Positions 8,519 through 17,391 of a stretch of DNA of 56,488 nt are shown in pieces. The notes beneath the pieces are model-generated. The model had not been told where the DNA came from. It searched no databases and was given only the letters and a program-made list of their open reading frames with translations. Position 1 is the first letter of the stretch. Every line of letters starts with the position of its first letter. Source of the DNA: Pseudomonadota bacterium (GTDB lineage Bacteria; Myxococcota_A; Bradymonadia; Bradymonadales; GCA-2716585); NCBI GenBank assembly GCA_005804885.1, contig SYOX01000052.1:1-56488 (forward strand), read 5' to 3'. The position numbers and the translations under genes are program-made.

Positions 8519-11242
8519 TCATCGGCACTCGATGGGGCCGAAGGGGAGGCTCTGATCGACGGCGAAGCCGACCTGGAGGTGTCCGCGGTGGCGCGTCCCG
8601 AGGTAGTCGTGGATCTCCTCGGAGACGCCGGCCATGACCTCGTTCGATCCCGGCCCGGTCTCGTAGCCGGCCGCCGCCACGACGCTGCGGCCGTTGGCGG
8701 GGTTGGTGACGATCATCCGCGTCCCCCTCGGCGGGCGCCTGGACCAGAACATGTTGATGTACCACGCCTCGGCGGCGGCCGGGACCTTCCCAGGCGAGGC
8801 GCCCTGGCCGAACTGACAGCCGCCCTCGCCGGCGGGCGCCCAGCTCTGGGTGCGGCGCATGGCGTAGCCCGAGATCGACTCGGAGAGCGCGTAGTGGTCC
8901 TTGACGCGGTCGCGGCTGCTCTTCGGATACCCTTCGATCGCGTCCTCCTCGGTGACGAGGTGGGCCTCCATGGCGACGGGGCCTGTCGAGGGGGTCTGGA
9001 GGAAGCGCCGCATCGGGCCGCCCTCGGACGCCTTCGCCTCGAAGCAGTCCAGGTGGTCGGCGCAGCTCCCCCAGGACATCTGGAGGGCTCTGGGCTCGCT
9101 CTCGCACACGCCCGAGCTGATCTGGAGCCCTGGCCCTTGGCGCGACGCGAGCGGGTGCTCTTGCGGTGAGGAGCGGGTGAGCGCCCCTGGCCTCGGCGGG
9201 GTGATGGCGCGGGGCCAGCGCAGGGTCTGGCACGCCTCGCCGCCGCCGATCCGATGGCAGTGGCGGACGTGGGCCTCGTCGAAGGGGCCGTAGGCGAAGC
9301 GGCGATCGACGCAGTAGCCGAGCCTGGGGTCGAGCTGAGAGCCCTGCGGGCAGTCGCCTGCGCCGCGGGCCTGTCGGGCGATGGAGAGCTCCCATCGGTG
9401 GCTCTGGCAGCCGGCGCCGCCGAGCAGCTGGCATTGGCGGGCCATGGCCTCGGGGAAGGGGCCGATGGCCTCATCGTCTTCGACGCACAGCCGCAGGCTC
9501 GCGTCGAAGGTCGAGGTTCCGGGGCAGCGCGGGCCGGGGTCGCCGTGGTGCGCGGCGGAAGGCCCGGGGGGCGGGGACGGGGGGGCGTCGCGCAGGCCGG
9601 GGAGGGCTTCGTAGAGGCCGCGGGCGACCTGCTCGTAGCCCGCGATCGTCAGGTGGACGAGGTCGCCGGCGCCAAGGCGAGGGTTGTTGCGGGCCCAGCG
9701 CTGCATGGAGCCGGGTCCGCCCATCCAGGTGAAGGTGTCGAAGTAGGCGCACCCGGCCTGGAGGGCTGCCTCGCGTTGGACGCGGACGATGCCTGGGATG
9801 GGCCCCTGGCCTTCGCAGACCACGTCGCCCTCGTCGCCGGGATCGGGGCGGGCCTGGAGGGAGCGGGCGTCGGCCTGGGCTGTGGGGATATCGCGCGCGC
9901 CGCCTTCGGACAGGCCGCGCGTCCTGCGAGCCGCGCGCTTGAGGGCGCCCCCTCTGGGGCGAGCGCGGCTGACGTTGGAGCGCCTCTTGAGCGCGCGGCC
10001 CTGGCTGTCGACCTGAGCGCGCTGCTGGCCTGGCGAGGCGCGGTGCCTGTCGGTGGAGATGTCCTGGGGGGGGGAGGTGCCTCGGCAGGCGCCGTCGGCG
10101 CGCCCCATGTCGGGCGGCGCGATGGCGACGCAGACGGCGCCCGGCGCTCTGGCGCGCATCTGCGTGAGCAGCGCGAGGTATTGGGCGCCGTACTCGGCGA
10201 GGTCGAGGTTCTTGTTGTAGGCGGAGTTGGAGCCGTACCACACGACGACCATGTCGGGCTTGCGCAGGGCGAAGTAGCCGTCCAGGGCGGCGTCTGCGCG
10301 GTTGAGGGGGCTTCGAATCCGCGCCCCGACGACCCCGAAGGCGTCGTACTCGACGGCGGCCCCTGGGAAGCGGACGAGGAAGCCGAAGAAGCGCAGCCCC
10401 TGGTCGCCGGTCGTCAGCAGCTCGACCTCGGTGGCCCCGGCGGGCAGCTGGACCTCGACGGCGCCGAGATCCAGCGGCTTGTCGAGGGTTTCCGGGGAGT
10501 CGACCTCGGCCAACAGGCGATCGCCGGATCGGAGTTCGAAGGGCGAGTGGCCGGCCTCCAGCGCAAAGAGGGCCGTGACCTTGACGCCGGCCTTCGGCGT
10601 CTGCGCGGCCTTGAGCTTGAGGAGCATGCGGGCGCCGGCGCTGCGGGCGCCCCAGGACACGCCGAGGGGTCCAAAGGGGCCGCGCTCGTGGCTGTAGATC
10701 CAGTTGTGGCGGCTCCAGGAGCCGATGGCGGCGACATGGGCCTCCGGGGTGTGGTGCTCGGGGGCGACGAAGCCGGGGGAGGTCGGGTCGCCCTCGGCCA
10801 GCAGGTCGCGCAGGGTGGCGGGCATGGCTGGGATCGAGGAGTGGGAGTCGCCGAAGTGCGCCACGACGAAGGGGCCTTCTCGGTGCGGGCGCTCGGACAT
10901 CAGGGTGAAGGCCGGGTTGTTCTCCGGGCCCATCGAGGCCTGGGAGGGCGTCCAGCCGGCCTGGCCTGGGGATTCGGGGGTCGCGCAGCTGGCCGCGAGC
11001 GCCAGGGCGAGCAGGAGCGCCAGCGCGCTCCGGAGCGACGGCGCGATCCGGAGCGGCGGCGCGCTCCGGAGCGGCGGCGCGCTCAGGATCGACGGCGCGA
11101 TCCAGAGCGACAGCGCGCTCCAGAGCGACGGCGCGCTCAGGATCGACAGCGCGCTCAGGATCGTCAGCGCGAGCGGGGTCGAGGGCAGGGCTTCGACCTC
11201 GTGAGGCGCGCTGGGGTGAGGGTTGGGGGGTCTGATCGCCAT
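8519..11242 (-). CDS. SGNH/GDSL-type hydrolase lipoprotein with Cys-rich modules
   Basis: Using ATG at 11242 the protein has about 907 residues (an ATG at 11284 is also possible). It has a lipobox LAASC at Cys 86. The N-terminal domain carries an SGNH-like block I (FGDSHSS), an Asn block (WYGSNSAYN) and a C-terminal Asp/His block (GDLVHLT), which suggests an esterase or acyl/acetyl-polysaccharide hydrolase. A basic low-complexity insert of about 95 residues (about 9803-10090) interrupts this domain before the last block. Two Cys-rich modules follow, each ending in a C-x3-GG-x2-C-x3-RW pattern, and then an unknown C-terminal domain. An 18-bp repeat array lengthens the signal region. It lies just downstream of the DUF2339 gene on the same strand. 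Confidence 0.8.
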   Translation of the reverse strand: MAIRPPNPHPSAPHEVEALPSTPLALTILSALSILSAPSLWSALSLWIAPSILSAPPLRSAPPLRIAPSLRSALALLLALALAASCATPESPGQAGWTPSQASMGPENNPAFTLMSERPHREGPFVVAHFGDSHSSIPAMPATLRDLLAEGDPTSPGFVAPEHHTPEAHVAAIGSWSRHNWIYSHERGPFGPLGVSWGARSAGARMLLKLKAAQTPKAGVKVTALFALEAGHSPFELRSGDRLLAEVDSPETLDKPLDLGAVEVQLPAGATEVELLTTGDQGLRFFGFLVRFPGAAVEYDAFGVVGARIRSPLNRADAALDGYFALRKPDMVVVWYGSNSAYNKNLDLAEYGAQYLALLTQMRARAPGAVCVAIAPPDMGRADGACRGTSPPQDISTDRHRASPGQQRAQVDSQGRALKRRSNVSRARPRGGALKRAARRTRGLSEGGARDIPTAQADARSLQARPDPGDEGDVVCEGQGPIPGIVRVQREAALQAGCAYFDTFTWMGGPGSMQRWARNNPRLGAGDLVHLTIAGYEQVARGLYEALPGLRDAPPSPPPGPSAAHHGDPGPRCPGTSTFDASLRLCVEDDEAIGPFPEAMARQCQLLGGAGCQSHRWELSIARQARGAGDCPQGSQLDPRLGYCVDRRFAYGPFDEAHVRHCHRIGGGEACQTLRWPRAITPPRPGALTRSSPQEHPLASRQGPGLQISSGVCESEPRALQMSWGSCADHLDCFEAKASEGGPMRRFLQTPSTGPVAMEAHLVTEEDAIEGYPKSSRDRVKDHYALSESISGYAMRRTQSWAPAGEGGCQFGQGASPGKVPAAAEAWYINMFWSRRPPRGTRMIVTNPANGRSVVAAAGYETGPGSNEVMAGVSEEIHDYLGTRHRGHLQVGFAVDQSLPFGPIECR
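11006..11167 (-). repeat. 18-bp coding tandem repeat, 9 units, in the signal-peptide region
   Basis: Read on the minus strand, nine six-codon units of the type L-S-I-L-S-A / P-S-L-W-S-A / P-P-L-R-S-A occur without indels and merge into the hydrophobic core L-A-L-L-L-A before the lipobox. The array puts dozens of residues upstream of the lipid-modified cysteine. Confidence 0.85.
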
Positions 11243-11302
11243 CGCTCCGATCCGCTGGGGGCCGCCGATTCTGGACAAGAACATCGGCGGTGGCGGCGAG
11301 GA

Positions 11303-14236
11303 TCATGAGTCGCGCGGCGAGGTTGTCTCCTGGGGGTCGGGGAAGACGTAGAGACGGTAGAGGGAGGCGATGGCGATGAGGATGACGCCCAGGGCGCTCA
11401 GGGAGGCGACGCGCCAGAGGCCGTCGAGGTAGGAGAGGTCATAGAGGAAGATCTTCAGCGAGGTGCCCATGACCAGGGTGAGGGAGACCCAGCGGGACAG
11501 GGCGCTGCGGGCGATCAGGCCCCAGCCCAGCGCGCCGAGGCCGACGAGCATCCAGGCGATGGAGTAGGTCAGGTTCTCGGCGTTGTCGAAGCGGCCTTGG
11601 AGATCGGGGTGGTAGAAGTGCCTGATCTCAATCGTGATCAGGGCCATGAAGAAGATCAGCGCCAGGACGCGGACGCTGGAGGTCAGGCCCTGGAACCAGG
11701 GGCGGTCGCGGGACAGCCGCCACCCGATGAGGCTGGTGGCGACGACGGCGGAGCTGTAGAGCAGCAGGATCATGTTCAGGACGGGGTGCCCGCCGTGGAG
11801 GTGGGAGAAGTCGTAGGGGACGAGGAGCCGGAAGGCGCAGACGGCCAGGGTGACGAGCCCGACGCTGGAGGTGGCCGTGGTGTCGAGCTTCTGCCCCAGG
11901 GCCACGAGGCCGGCGGCGCAGGCCAGCCACGCCATCGTCAGCCAGGGGCCGTCGAAGGCGATCGGCGCGGCGATCACCACGAAGAGCGCGCCGGTCAGCG
12001 CGGTGACGGTCAGGGCGGGCGCCTGCCCCTCCTGGCCGCTGGCGCGGTGTCGCCACTGGGCCAGCGTCGACAGCGCGGCGAAGTAGAGCGCCACGCCGAT
12101 CGCCAGGACGGGCCAGGAGACGAAGGGGCCTTCGTCCAGCGCGCTCTTGTCGTCGAGGGTGTGGGTGTAGGCCATCAAGAACTGGATCAGCGCCGCGACC
12201 ATGGCCAGCGCCGGCTCCAGGCGCCGCTCGGGGCGTAGGACCGTCAGCGCGGACATCCCCAGGACGAAGAGGGCGCCGAAGAGCGCATAATAGGGGCGGG
12301 CGACATCGGAGGTCGGGCCTTGGATGATCAGGAAGAGCCACTGTTGAAAGAGCACCACGACGTAGGCCAGCACGGGCAAGGTGCGGGCCATGGAGGCGCT
12401 GGAGGCCATCGCGCCGAAGAGGACCAGGAGGAGCGGGACCTGGGCGGCCCAGGTCAGGGCGGGGAAGCGCCACCAGATCGCGGCGGTGACGATCACGACC
12501 ATCACCGGCAGCAGGCTCAGGTGCAGGGTGGCCTGCGCCCACGGGTTCTCGGCGGCCTCTCGGAGGCGCGCGGGCCATCCTGTTGCGCTGGGGCCCGCCG
12601 GCAGGCGCAGGAACCCGGCCCCGGTCAGCGCGGCGATCCCCGTCGGCAGGGCCAGGACCATGCACAGCGCCAGGAAGATCAGGTTGGACTCGCGCGGGCC
12701 GCGTAGCAGCCAGGCCATCTCGGCGATGAAGTTCAGGCTGGCGGCCATGAGCAGCAGCGAGGGCCACAGGCGCCAGGAGGACACGACGAGCACCCCGACG
12801 TTGAGCAGGGCCAGGTAGGACATCAGCGTCACGGGGCTGTCGCTCTTGACGCCGATGAGCAGGGGGGTCAAAAACCCGCCCAGGAGGCCCACGACGGCGA
12901 TGATCTGCAGGTTGTGGCGGATCGACAGCGAGGCCGCGGTCAGCGTCGTCAGCACCATGAGCGTGCCGGCGAAGAGGGGCGGGATCATGTGGTAGAGCGC
13001 CGAGGCGGCGGCGAAGGTCGCGTAGAGGCCGACGATCCCGGCTCCGACGAGCCCGCCGCCGACGGCCCGCAGCTTCTTGAAGGCCAGCTCGCCGCCGATG
13101 ACCAGGACGAGGCTGGCCGCGGCGCCCATCCCGATCCGCAACTCTGGCCCAAGCATCGCGTTCTGGATCCCGTACTGCACCAGCAGGATCGCGGCCAGCC
13201 CGAGCGCCCCCGCGCCTCCCCAGACCGCCACGGTCGCGCCCAGCGCCTGCTCCAGCCCGCCGCGACGGGGCGCCTTCGGGTCATCGCCCCGTGGCTCGCC
13301 GATGTCCCTGACCTCGACGGGCGCTTCGGTCGCGCTCTGGGGGACCTGGGGTGCGCCTGAGTGCGTGGCCTGGGCTGGCCTGCCCGCGTCGGGCGAGCGC
13401 CCGAGGGTCTCTGCGGCGTCGGGTGAGCGCCCAGAGGTTGCTGCGGCGCCGGAGGGGCGCCCAAGGGTCTCCGCAGCGTCGGAGGGGCGCCCAAGGGTCT
13501 CTGCGGCGTCGGGCGAGCGCCCGGGGGTCCCCGCAGCGCCGAAGGGGCGCCCGAGGGCCTCTGCGGCATCGAAGGGGCGCCCAGGCGTCGCGGCGTCGTC
13601 AGAGGGGCGCCCAGGCGTCGCGGCGGCGTCGGAGGGGCGCCTGGGGGCCTCCAGATCGTCGGGAGAGCGCTCAGGGCTTGTTGCAAGGCCAGGAGCGCGC
13701 CGAATGGCCTCCGCCGCGTCAGGCGAGCCCTCCAGGGCCCCTGCCGCGTCTGACGGCTCTCCTCCAGCGACCTCCCCAGCCGCCTCCAGCGGCAACTCTG
13801 GCCTGGAAAGCCCGGCGGCGACCTCCTCGGTCTGCGCGATCAACCCCGGGATCGAGGCCTCCCCCGCGCTCTGGGGTTGACCCCCACCATCGAGCGGCGC
13901 CCTCGCCAGCTCGGCCGCAGGCGCCCTGGACGTCCACACCGGCGTCGCCGCCTCGCCTGAGGGTCCCACCGCACCCGAGAGTGCCACCGCGCCCGCAGCC
14001 ACCGCGCCCGCAGTCGACGCCCCGCCCGAGGGCGCCACCGCCCCCGACGGTGTCACCGCGACCGCCGCCAGCAGGGGCGGAGGTGCGCTCTCCAGCGCCC
14101 GCGTCCGCCCCTCCAGCCGCCTGAGCCGATCCTTGACGTCGTAGAGCACCCCCCCAAGAATCGCCGCCACGATCAGCAGCGCCACGCTCATGAACGTCGA
14201 GCACACGCTCAACGCCGCGAAGTTGGACTCATCCAT
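11303..14236 (-). CDS. DUF2339 multi-pass membrane protein
   Basis: This 977-residue protein has an N-terminal membrane helix (about residues 10-30), a short coiled coil (DRLRRLEGR), a long Ala/Pro-rich linker with about nine 10-residue repeats (GRPSDAAETL type), and then a large domain from about residue 330 with some twenty hydrophobic segments. The length and layout match the DUF2339 family, whose function is unknown. A plausible GGGAGGG site lies about 10 bases upstream of the ATG. It stands directly before the SGNH lipoprotein gene, with an 18-60 bp gap, so the two may form an operon. The linker repeat is unusual. Confidence 0.88.
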   Translation of the reverse strand: MDESNFAALSVCSTFMSVALLIVAAILGGVLYDVKDRLRRLEGRTRALESAPPPLLAAVAVTPSGAVAPSGGASTAGAVAAGAVALSGAVGPSGEAATPVWTSRAPAAELARAPLDGGGQPQSAGEASIPGLIAQTEEVAAGLSRPELPLEAAGEVAGGEPSDAAGALEGSPDAAEAIRRAPGLATSPERSPDDLEAPRRPSDAAATPGRPSDDAATPGRPFDAAEALGRPFGAAGTPGRSPDAAETLGRPSDAAETLGRPSGAAATSGRSPDAAETLGRSPDAGRPAQATHSGAPQVPQSATEAPVEVRDIGEPRGDDPKAPRRGGLEQALGATVAVWGGAGALGLAAILLVQYGIQNAMLGPELRIGMGAAASLVLVIGGELAFKKLRAVGGGLVGAGIVGLYATFAAASALYHMIPPLFAGTLMVLTTLTAASLSIRHNLQIIAVVGLLGGFLTPLLIGVKSDSPVTLMSYLALLNVGVLVVSSWRLWPSLLLMAASLNFIAEMAWLLRGPRESNLIFLALCMVLALPTGIAALTGAGFLRLPAGPSATGWPARLREAAENPWAQATLHLSLLPVMVVIVTAAIWWRFPALTWAAQVPLLLVLFGAMASSASMARTLPVLAYVVVLFQQWLFLIIQGPTSDVARPYYALFGALFVLGMSALTVLRPERRLEPALAMVAALIQFLMAYTHTLDDKSALDEGPFVSWPVLAIGVALYFAALSTLAQWRHRASGQEGQAPALTVTALTGALFVVIAAPIAFDGPWLTMAWLACAAGLVALGQKLDTTATSSVGLVTLAVCAFRLLVPYDFSHLHGGHPVLNMILLLYSSAVVATSLIGWRLSRDRPWFQGLTSSVRVLALIFFMALITIEIRHFYHPDLQGRFDNAENLTYSIAWMLVGLGALGWGLIARSALSRWVSLTLVMGTSLKIFLYDLSYLDGLWRVASLSALGVILIAIASLYRLYVFPDPQETTSPRDS
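13383..13690 (-). repeat. 30-bp coding tandem repeat in the DUF2339 linker
   Basis: About nine imperfect units encode R-P/S-S/P-D-A-A-E-T-L-G-type decapeptides between the first membrane helix and the membrane domain. All units keep the frame. Confidence 0.85.
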
Positions 14237-14380
14237 CAGCCAGGACCCTCCCCGCAGGCGCTCAACACCTCAGGCAAGCTGCCGCCGAGGTCCTCACGGC
14301 GCGATTATCCCACTTCCGCCCACCCACTTCCAGCCCATCGCCGGACGCCGCAGGGCAATCGCAAAGTTGACTTCGATGAC

Positions 14381-14431
14381 GGGAACAAGACCCCGTCGGG
14401 AACAAGACCCCGTCGGGAACAAGACCCCGTC
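14381..14431. repeat. 17-bp tandem repeat, 3 perfect copies
   Basis: gggaacaagaccccgtc occurs three times in a row, followed by a diverged fourth unit (gggaacaatagagatc). A further partial copy lies near 14507-14535. The region is non-coding. Confidence 0.9.
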
Positions 14432-14442
14432 GGGAACAATAG

Positions 14443-14833
14443 AGATCGGGGAGTCCACTTCGTTGACGCACACATCGAGATCATCGAATCAGCAGAGATG
14501 ACGGACACAAGACCCCGTCGGGAACAATAGAGATCGGGGAGTCGACTTCGTTGACGGTCATGTGGGATCGGCGAGTCGACTCCAACGACGGTCACGTGGG
14601 ATCGGCGAGTCGACTTCGTTGGCGCACACGTCGGGATCGACGAGTCGACTTCGTTGACGGACAAGGGGAGATCGGCGAGTCGACTTCGATGACGGTCACG
14701 TCGAGATCGGCGAGTCGACTCCGATGCCGGACAAGGAGGATCGACGAGTCGACTTCGTTGATGGACAAGGGGAGATCGGCGAATCGACTTCGTTGACGGA
14801 CAAGGGGAGATCGGCGAGTCGACTTCGTTGATG
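14443..14833. repeat. About 35-bp tandem array with conserved gatcggcgagtcgacttc core
   Basis: About ten units share gatcggcgagtcgacttcg ttgacg-type cores of about 24 bases, separated by variable 9-13 base tails (gacaagggg, gtcacgtcg, cacacgtcg). Each core carries the palindrome agtcgact. Spacing is 34-36 bases apart from one longer unit near 14478-14530. The spacers are too short and too similar for a CRISPR array. An inverted single unit lies at 15120-15152. Confidence 0.85.
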
Positions 14834-15152
14834 CGATCCGCACGTTGACGGTCCACCCGGGCTCGCGCCCGGGCCTTAGGTTTTGTCCTGGGTCGCCCCG
14901 CCCTCCGGCGGGGCTGGCGACGGGACGTCAACCTTCAAGGGTCAGACCCTCTCAGGACCGTGCGATGTCTGCTTCCCAATCCCCCGACATCTCCTGTGAG
15001 TTCGACCCTGGCGACACGCCCCACGCCCGCCAACGCCCCCTCGCCAGCCCCGCAGGGGCGTCCCTGGACAAATTGTAGGCCCGGGCGCGAGCCCGGGTGG
15101 ACCGCCAACGTGCGGATCGCATCAACGAAGTCGACTCGCCGATCTCCCCTTG
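14801..15152. repeat. Inverted-repeat element, copy B, with 76-bp arms
   Basis: The arms at 14801-14876 and 15077-15152 are inverted copies with one mismatch and contain the gggcgcgagcccggg core. Imperfect pairing continues inside (cgccagccccgc and ggacaaa motifs). The outer part of each arm is one unit of the neighbouring 35-bp array, so the inverted duplication includes both the element end and array DNA. The internal sequence at about 14909-14939 matches copy A. No protein is encoded. Confidence 0.88.
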
Positions 15153-15162
15153 CCCGAACCGC

Positions 15163-15210
15163 GAGCGTCCCTCCCTTGCGAAGCGAGGGGGAGGACAGGA
15201 GGGGGAGTCA
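15163..15210. repeat. Single hairpin unit related to the 42-kb repeats
   Basis: The motif gagcgtccctcccttgcgaa is followed by a complementary gcgagggggagg and then acaggagggggagt. This is the same layout as the hairpin units at 42415-42628 (gcgtcccccctcct, loop, gaggagggggacagggggtgga). Confidence 0.65.
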
Positions 15211-15309
15211 AGCCAGGGGGGGTTGCCTTGCGCCGCCCCCTCGCCGTCCCCAATTACCAACCTGCCCCTGGCGAATCCCCCCTTCGCCCTCATCCACAAC
15301 GGAGGCCCC

Positions 15310-17070
15310 ATGCCGGCCAACGACCGCCTCTCGCGCCTTCGCGCCCTGATCCACGACGAACCCTCCCCGAACACCGTCCGCGCCATCCAACGCATCCTCT
15401 CCGACTGGCCCCTCGACGACGACCACGCCCTCGGCCTCGCCTACGCCCAGGAACACCTCCTCGGACTCCTCACCCGCATGCTCTCCCGCTCCCCAGGACC
15501 CTCCGCCTGGAACGCCCTCACCTCCACCCTCGACGCCTGGCCACACCCCGCCAACCTCGCCGACCTCATCCCTCGCCTCGACCTCATACTGAACAACTGG
15601 CCGAACGCCCTGCGCACCTCCCCCGAACACTGGCTCAACGAACTCACCCCGCACACCGCCCCCCCTGGATGGCCCCTCGTCCGCACCCTCCGCCTGCCCT
15701 CCGCATGGAACGAGCGCAAACGCAAGACCCTCTGGGACTCCACACACCTCCACCGCATCGTCGAACTCGACCTGACCCGCTGCACCGACTTCAACACCAG
15801 CGACGTCCGCGCCCTCTCCCGCAACCTCAAACAGCTCCGCGCCCTGACCACCGGCCCTCACCTCGACACCCGAATCCTCAACCCGCTCCTCAACCCCTCC
15901 ACCCTCCCCAGCCTCCACGCCCTCGACCTCTCCAACGCCACCCTCCTGACCGCCGACCTCACCGCCCTCCTTCACCACCCCGGCTTCGCCCGCATCTCAC
16001 ACCTCGATCTCGCCCGCACCAAGATCGACGCCGACGCCATGGCCGCCCTCCAAGACGCCCGACACCTCGACAACCTCAAGACCCTCAACCTCGCCGGCAA
16101 CCCCCTCGGCGACCTCGGCGCCCTCCACCTCTCCAACGCACAGCGCCTCGACAACCTCCGCAGCCTCGACCTCCACGGCTGCAACCTCGGCGTCGGCGCC
16201 ATCGACGCCCTCATCGGCGGCACCCTCCTGACCCGCCTCGAAAACCTCAACCTCCGACAGAACCAGTTCGGCGATCTCGGCGCTCAGCTCCTCATCCAGG
16301 AACGCCCCATCCCCACCCTGCGCGCCCTGAACCTCTCCTCCAACCAGATCGATGACCAGACCCTCCGCCTCCTCGCCGCCTCACCAGGGTGCCAACGCCT
16401 CGAACGCCTCTCCTTGCGCGACAACCTCATCGGCGACGACGGCGCCACCGCGCTCGCCCTCTCCCCGCACCTCGCCTCCCTCACACTCCTCAACCTCCGC
16501 GCCAACAAGATCGGCCCACAAGGCCTGCGCGCCCTCGCCACCTCACCCACCCTCCGACACCTCCGACACCTCACCGTCCGCGCCAACCCCATCGGAGACG
16601 ACGGCGTCGACGCCCTGGCCTCGGCCACCTTCCTGCCCGCCCTCCGACACCTCGACCTCACCAGCACGGGCCTGTCCGACAAGGCCGCCCAGTCCCTCGC
16701 AAAGGCTCAGAACCTCGGCCCCCTGACGACCTTGCTCCTGCGCAACAACAACCTCTCTGTCACTGGGCTCCGCGCCCTGCTCATCAGCGGCTCGCTCAAC
16801 ACCCTGGAGCGCCTCGACCTCGGCGGCAACGCCATCGACGCCAGCGCCGCAGTCCTGCTGGCCGATCTCGTCCGCACCGAGCGCCTCCGCGAACTTGGCC
16901 TGCGACGCAACTACCTGACCGACGACGACGTCGAGCTCCTGGCCCGCGCCGGCCTCGACGGCTGCCTCGAGTCAATCAACGTTCAGCGCAACTACACCCG
17001 AGCGGCCCGCATGAAGCCCCTCGTCGACAAGCGCGGCCTCCTCCTCCGATGGTTCCCCGCAACCCGGTGA
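15310..17070 (+). CDS. Leucine-rich-repeat protein (ribonuclease-inhibitor type)
   Basis: Starting at ATG 15310 (GGAGG five bases upstream) the protein has 586 residues. The frame opens earlier, at 15097, but only across repeat DNA. Residues 1-150 form a helical N-terminal region (LRALIHDEPSPNTVRAIQRI...), which resembles the N-terminus of the LRR protein at 32889-33812. From about residue 155 there are about 14-16 LRRs of the L-x2-L-x-L-x2-N-x-I/L-G-D type. No signal peptide or kinase domain is present; it is probably a cytoplasmic protein-interaction module. Codons end in C to a striking extent. Confidence 0.88.
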   Translation: MPANDRLSRLRALIHDEPSPNTVRAIQRILSDWPLDDDHALGLAYAQEHLLGLLTRMLSRSPGPSAWNALTSTLDAWPHPANLADLIPRLDLILNNWPNALRTSPEHWLNELTPHTAPPGWPLVRTLRLPSAWNERKRKTLWDSTHLHRIVELDLTRCTDFNTSDVRALSRNLKQLRALTTGPHLDTRILNPLLNPSTLPSLHALDLSNATLLTADLTALLHHPGFARISHLDLARTKIDADAMAALQDARHLDNLKTLNLAGNPLGDLGALHLSNAQRLDNLRSLDLHGCNLGVGAIDALIGGTLLTRLENLNLRQNQFGDLGAQLLIQERPIPTLRALNLSSNQIDDQTLRLLAASPGCQRLERLSLRDNLIGDDGATALALSPHLASLTLLNLRANKIGPQGLRALATSPTLRHLRHLTVRANPIGDDGVDALASATFLPALRHLDLTSTGLSDKAAQSLAKAQNLGPLTTLLLRNNNLSVTGLRALLISGSLNTLERLDLGGNAIDASAAVLLADLVRTERLRELGLRRNYLTDDDVELLARAGLDGCLESINVQRNYTRAARMKPLVDKRGLLLRWFPATR

Positions 17071-17391
17071 ACCTCAAGGCACAGGGCAACCTCGACCCGC
17101 AAGCCCTCTGCTCCTCCGAGGCTTCCCCTCCGCTGAGGGCTTCCCCTCCTCCGAGGGGTTCTCCTCCTCCAAGGGGTTCCCCTCATCTGAAGGGTTCTCC
17201 TCATCCGAGGGGTTCCCCTCCTCCGAGGGGTTCCTCTCCTCCGAGGGGTTCTCCTCGACCCGGTGAGCCCCCTTGGCGACGGCGGTGATGACCTTCTCGT
17301 CCTGGCGCCCTCGACGGCACGGGAGCGGGTGACGGAGGCGCCGGTGCAAGGCCGCCCGGACCACAAGAAGCCTCAACGGGGATCCCTGAGG
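17071..17391. other. Intergenic region, possible remnant of a minus-strand gene
   Basis: It holds the 15-bp repeat array. A minus-strand open frame crosses it, with codon use that looks coding at 17252-17300, but the gene could not be delimited. Confidence 0.4.
17111..17255. repeat. 15-bp tandem repeat, about 9 copies
   Basis: The unit tcctccgaggggttc is repeated with small changes. Read on the minus strand it encodes E-E-N-P-S / E-E-G-N-P-S-type pentapeptides in an open frame (17074-17376) whose upstream residues (DEKVITAVAKGAHRV) show the genome's normal G/C-ending codons. A small or decayed gene with a repetitive tail is possible, but no start or homology could be fixed. Confidence 0.75.

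Larger units (their letters stand above)
14237..15309. other. Non-coding repeat island
   Basis: Over 1 kb between the DUF2339 gene and the first LRR gene has no convincing coding sequence. It contains the 17-bp array, the 35-bp array, inverted-repeat copy B and a hairpin unit at 15163-15210. Frames that cross it only read repeat units. Confidence 0.75.

Noticed and set aside
14443..14833. CRISPR array
   Set aside because: The would-be spacers are 9-13 bases, similar to each other, and no cas gene is present; this is a tandem minisatellite.
15097..15309. N-terminal extension of the LRR protein from the first GTG
   Set aside because: The extension reads only the inverted-repeat arm and hairpin unit, and a ribosome-binding site precedes ATG 15310.
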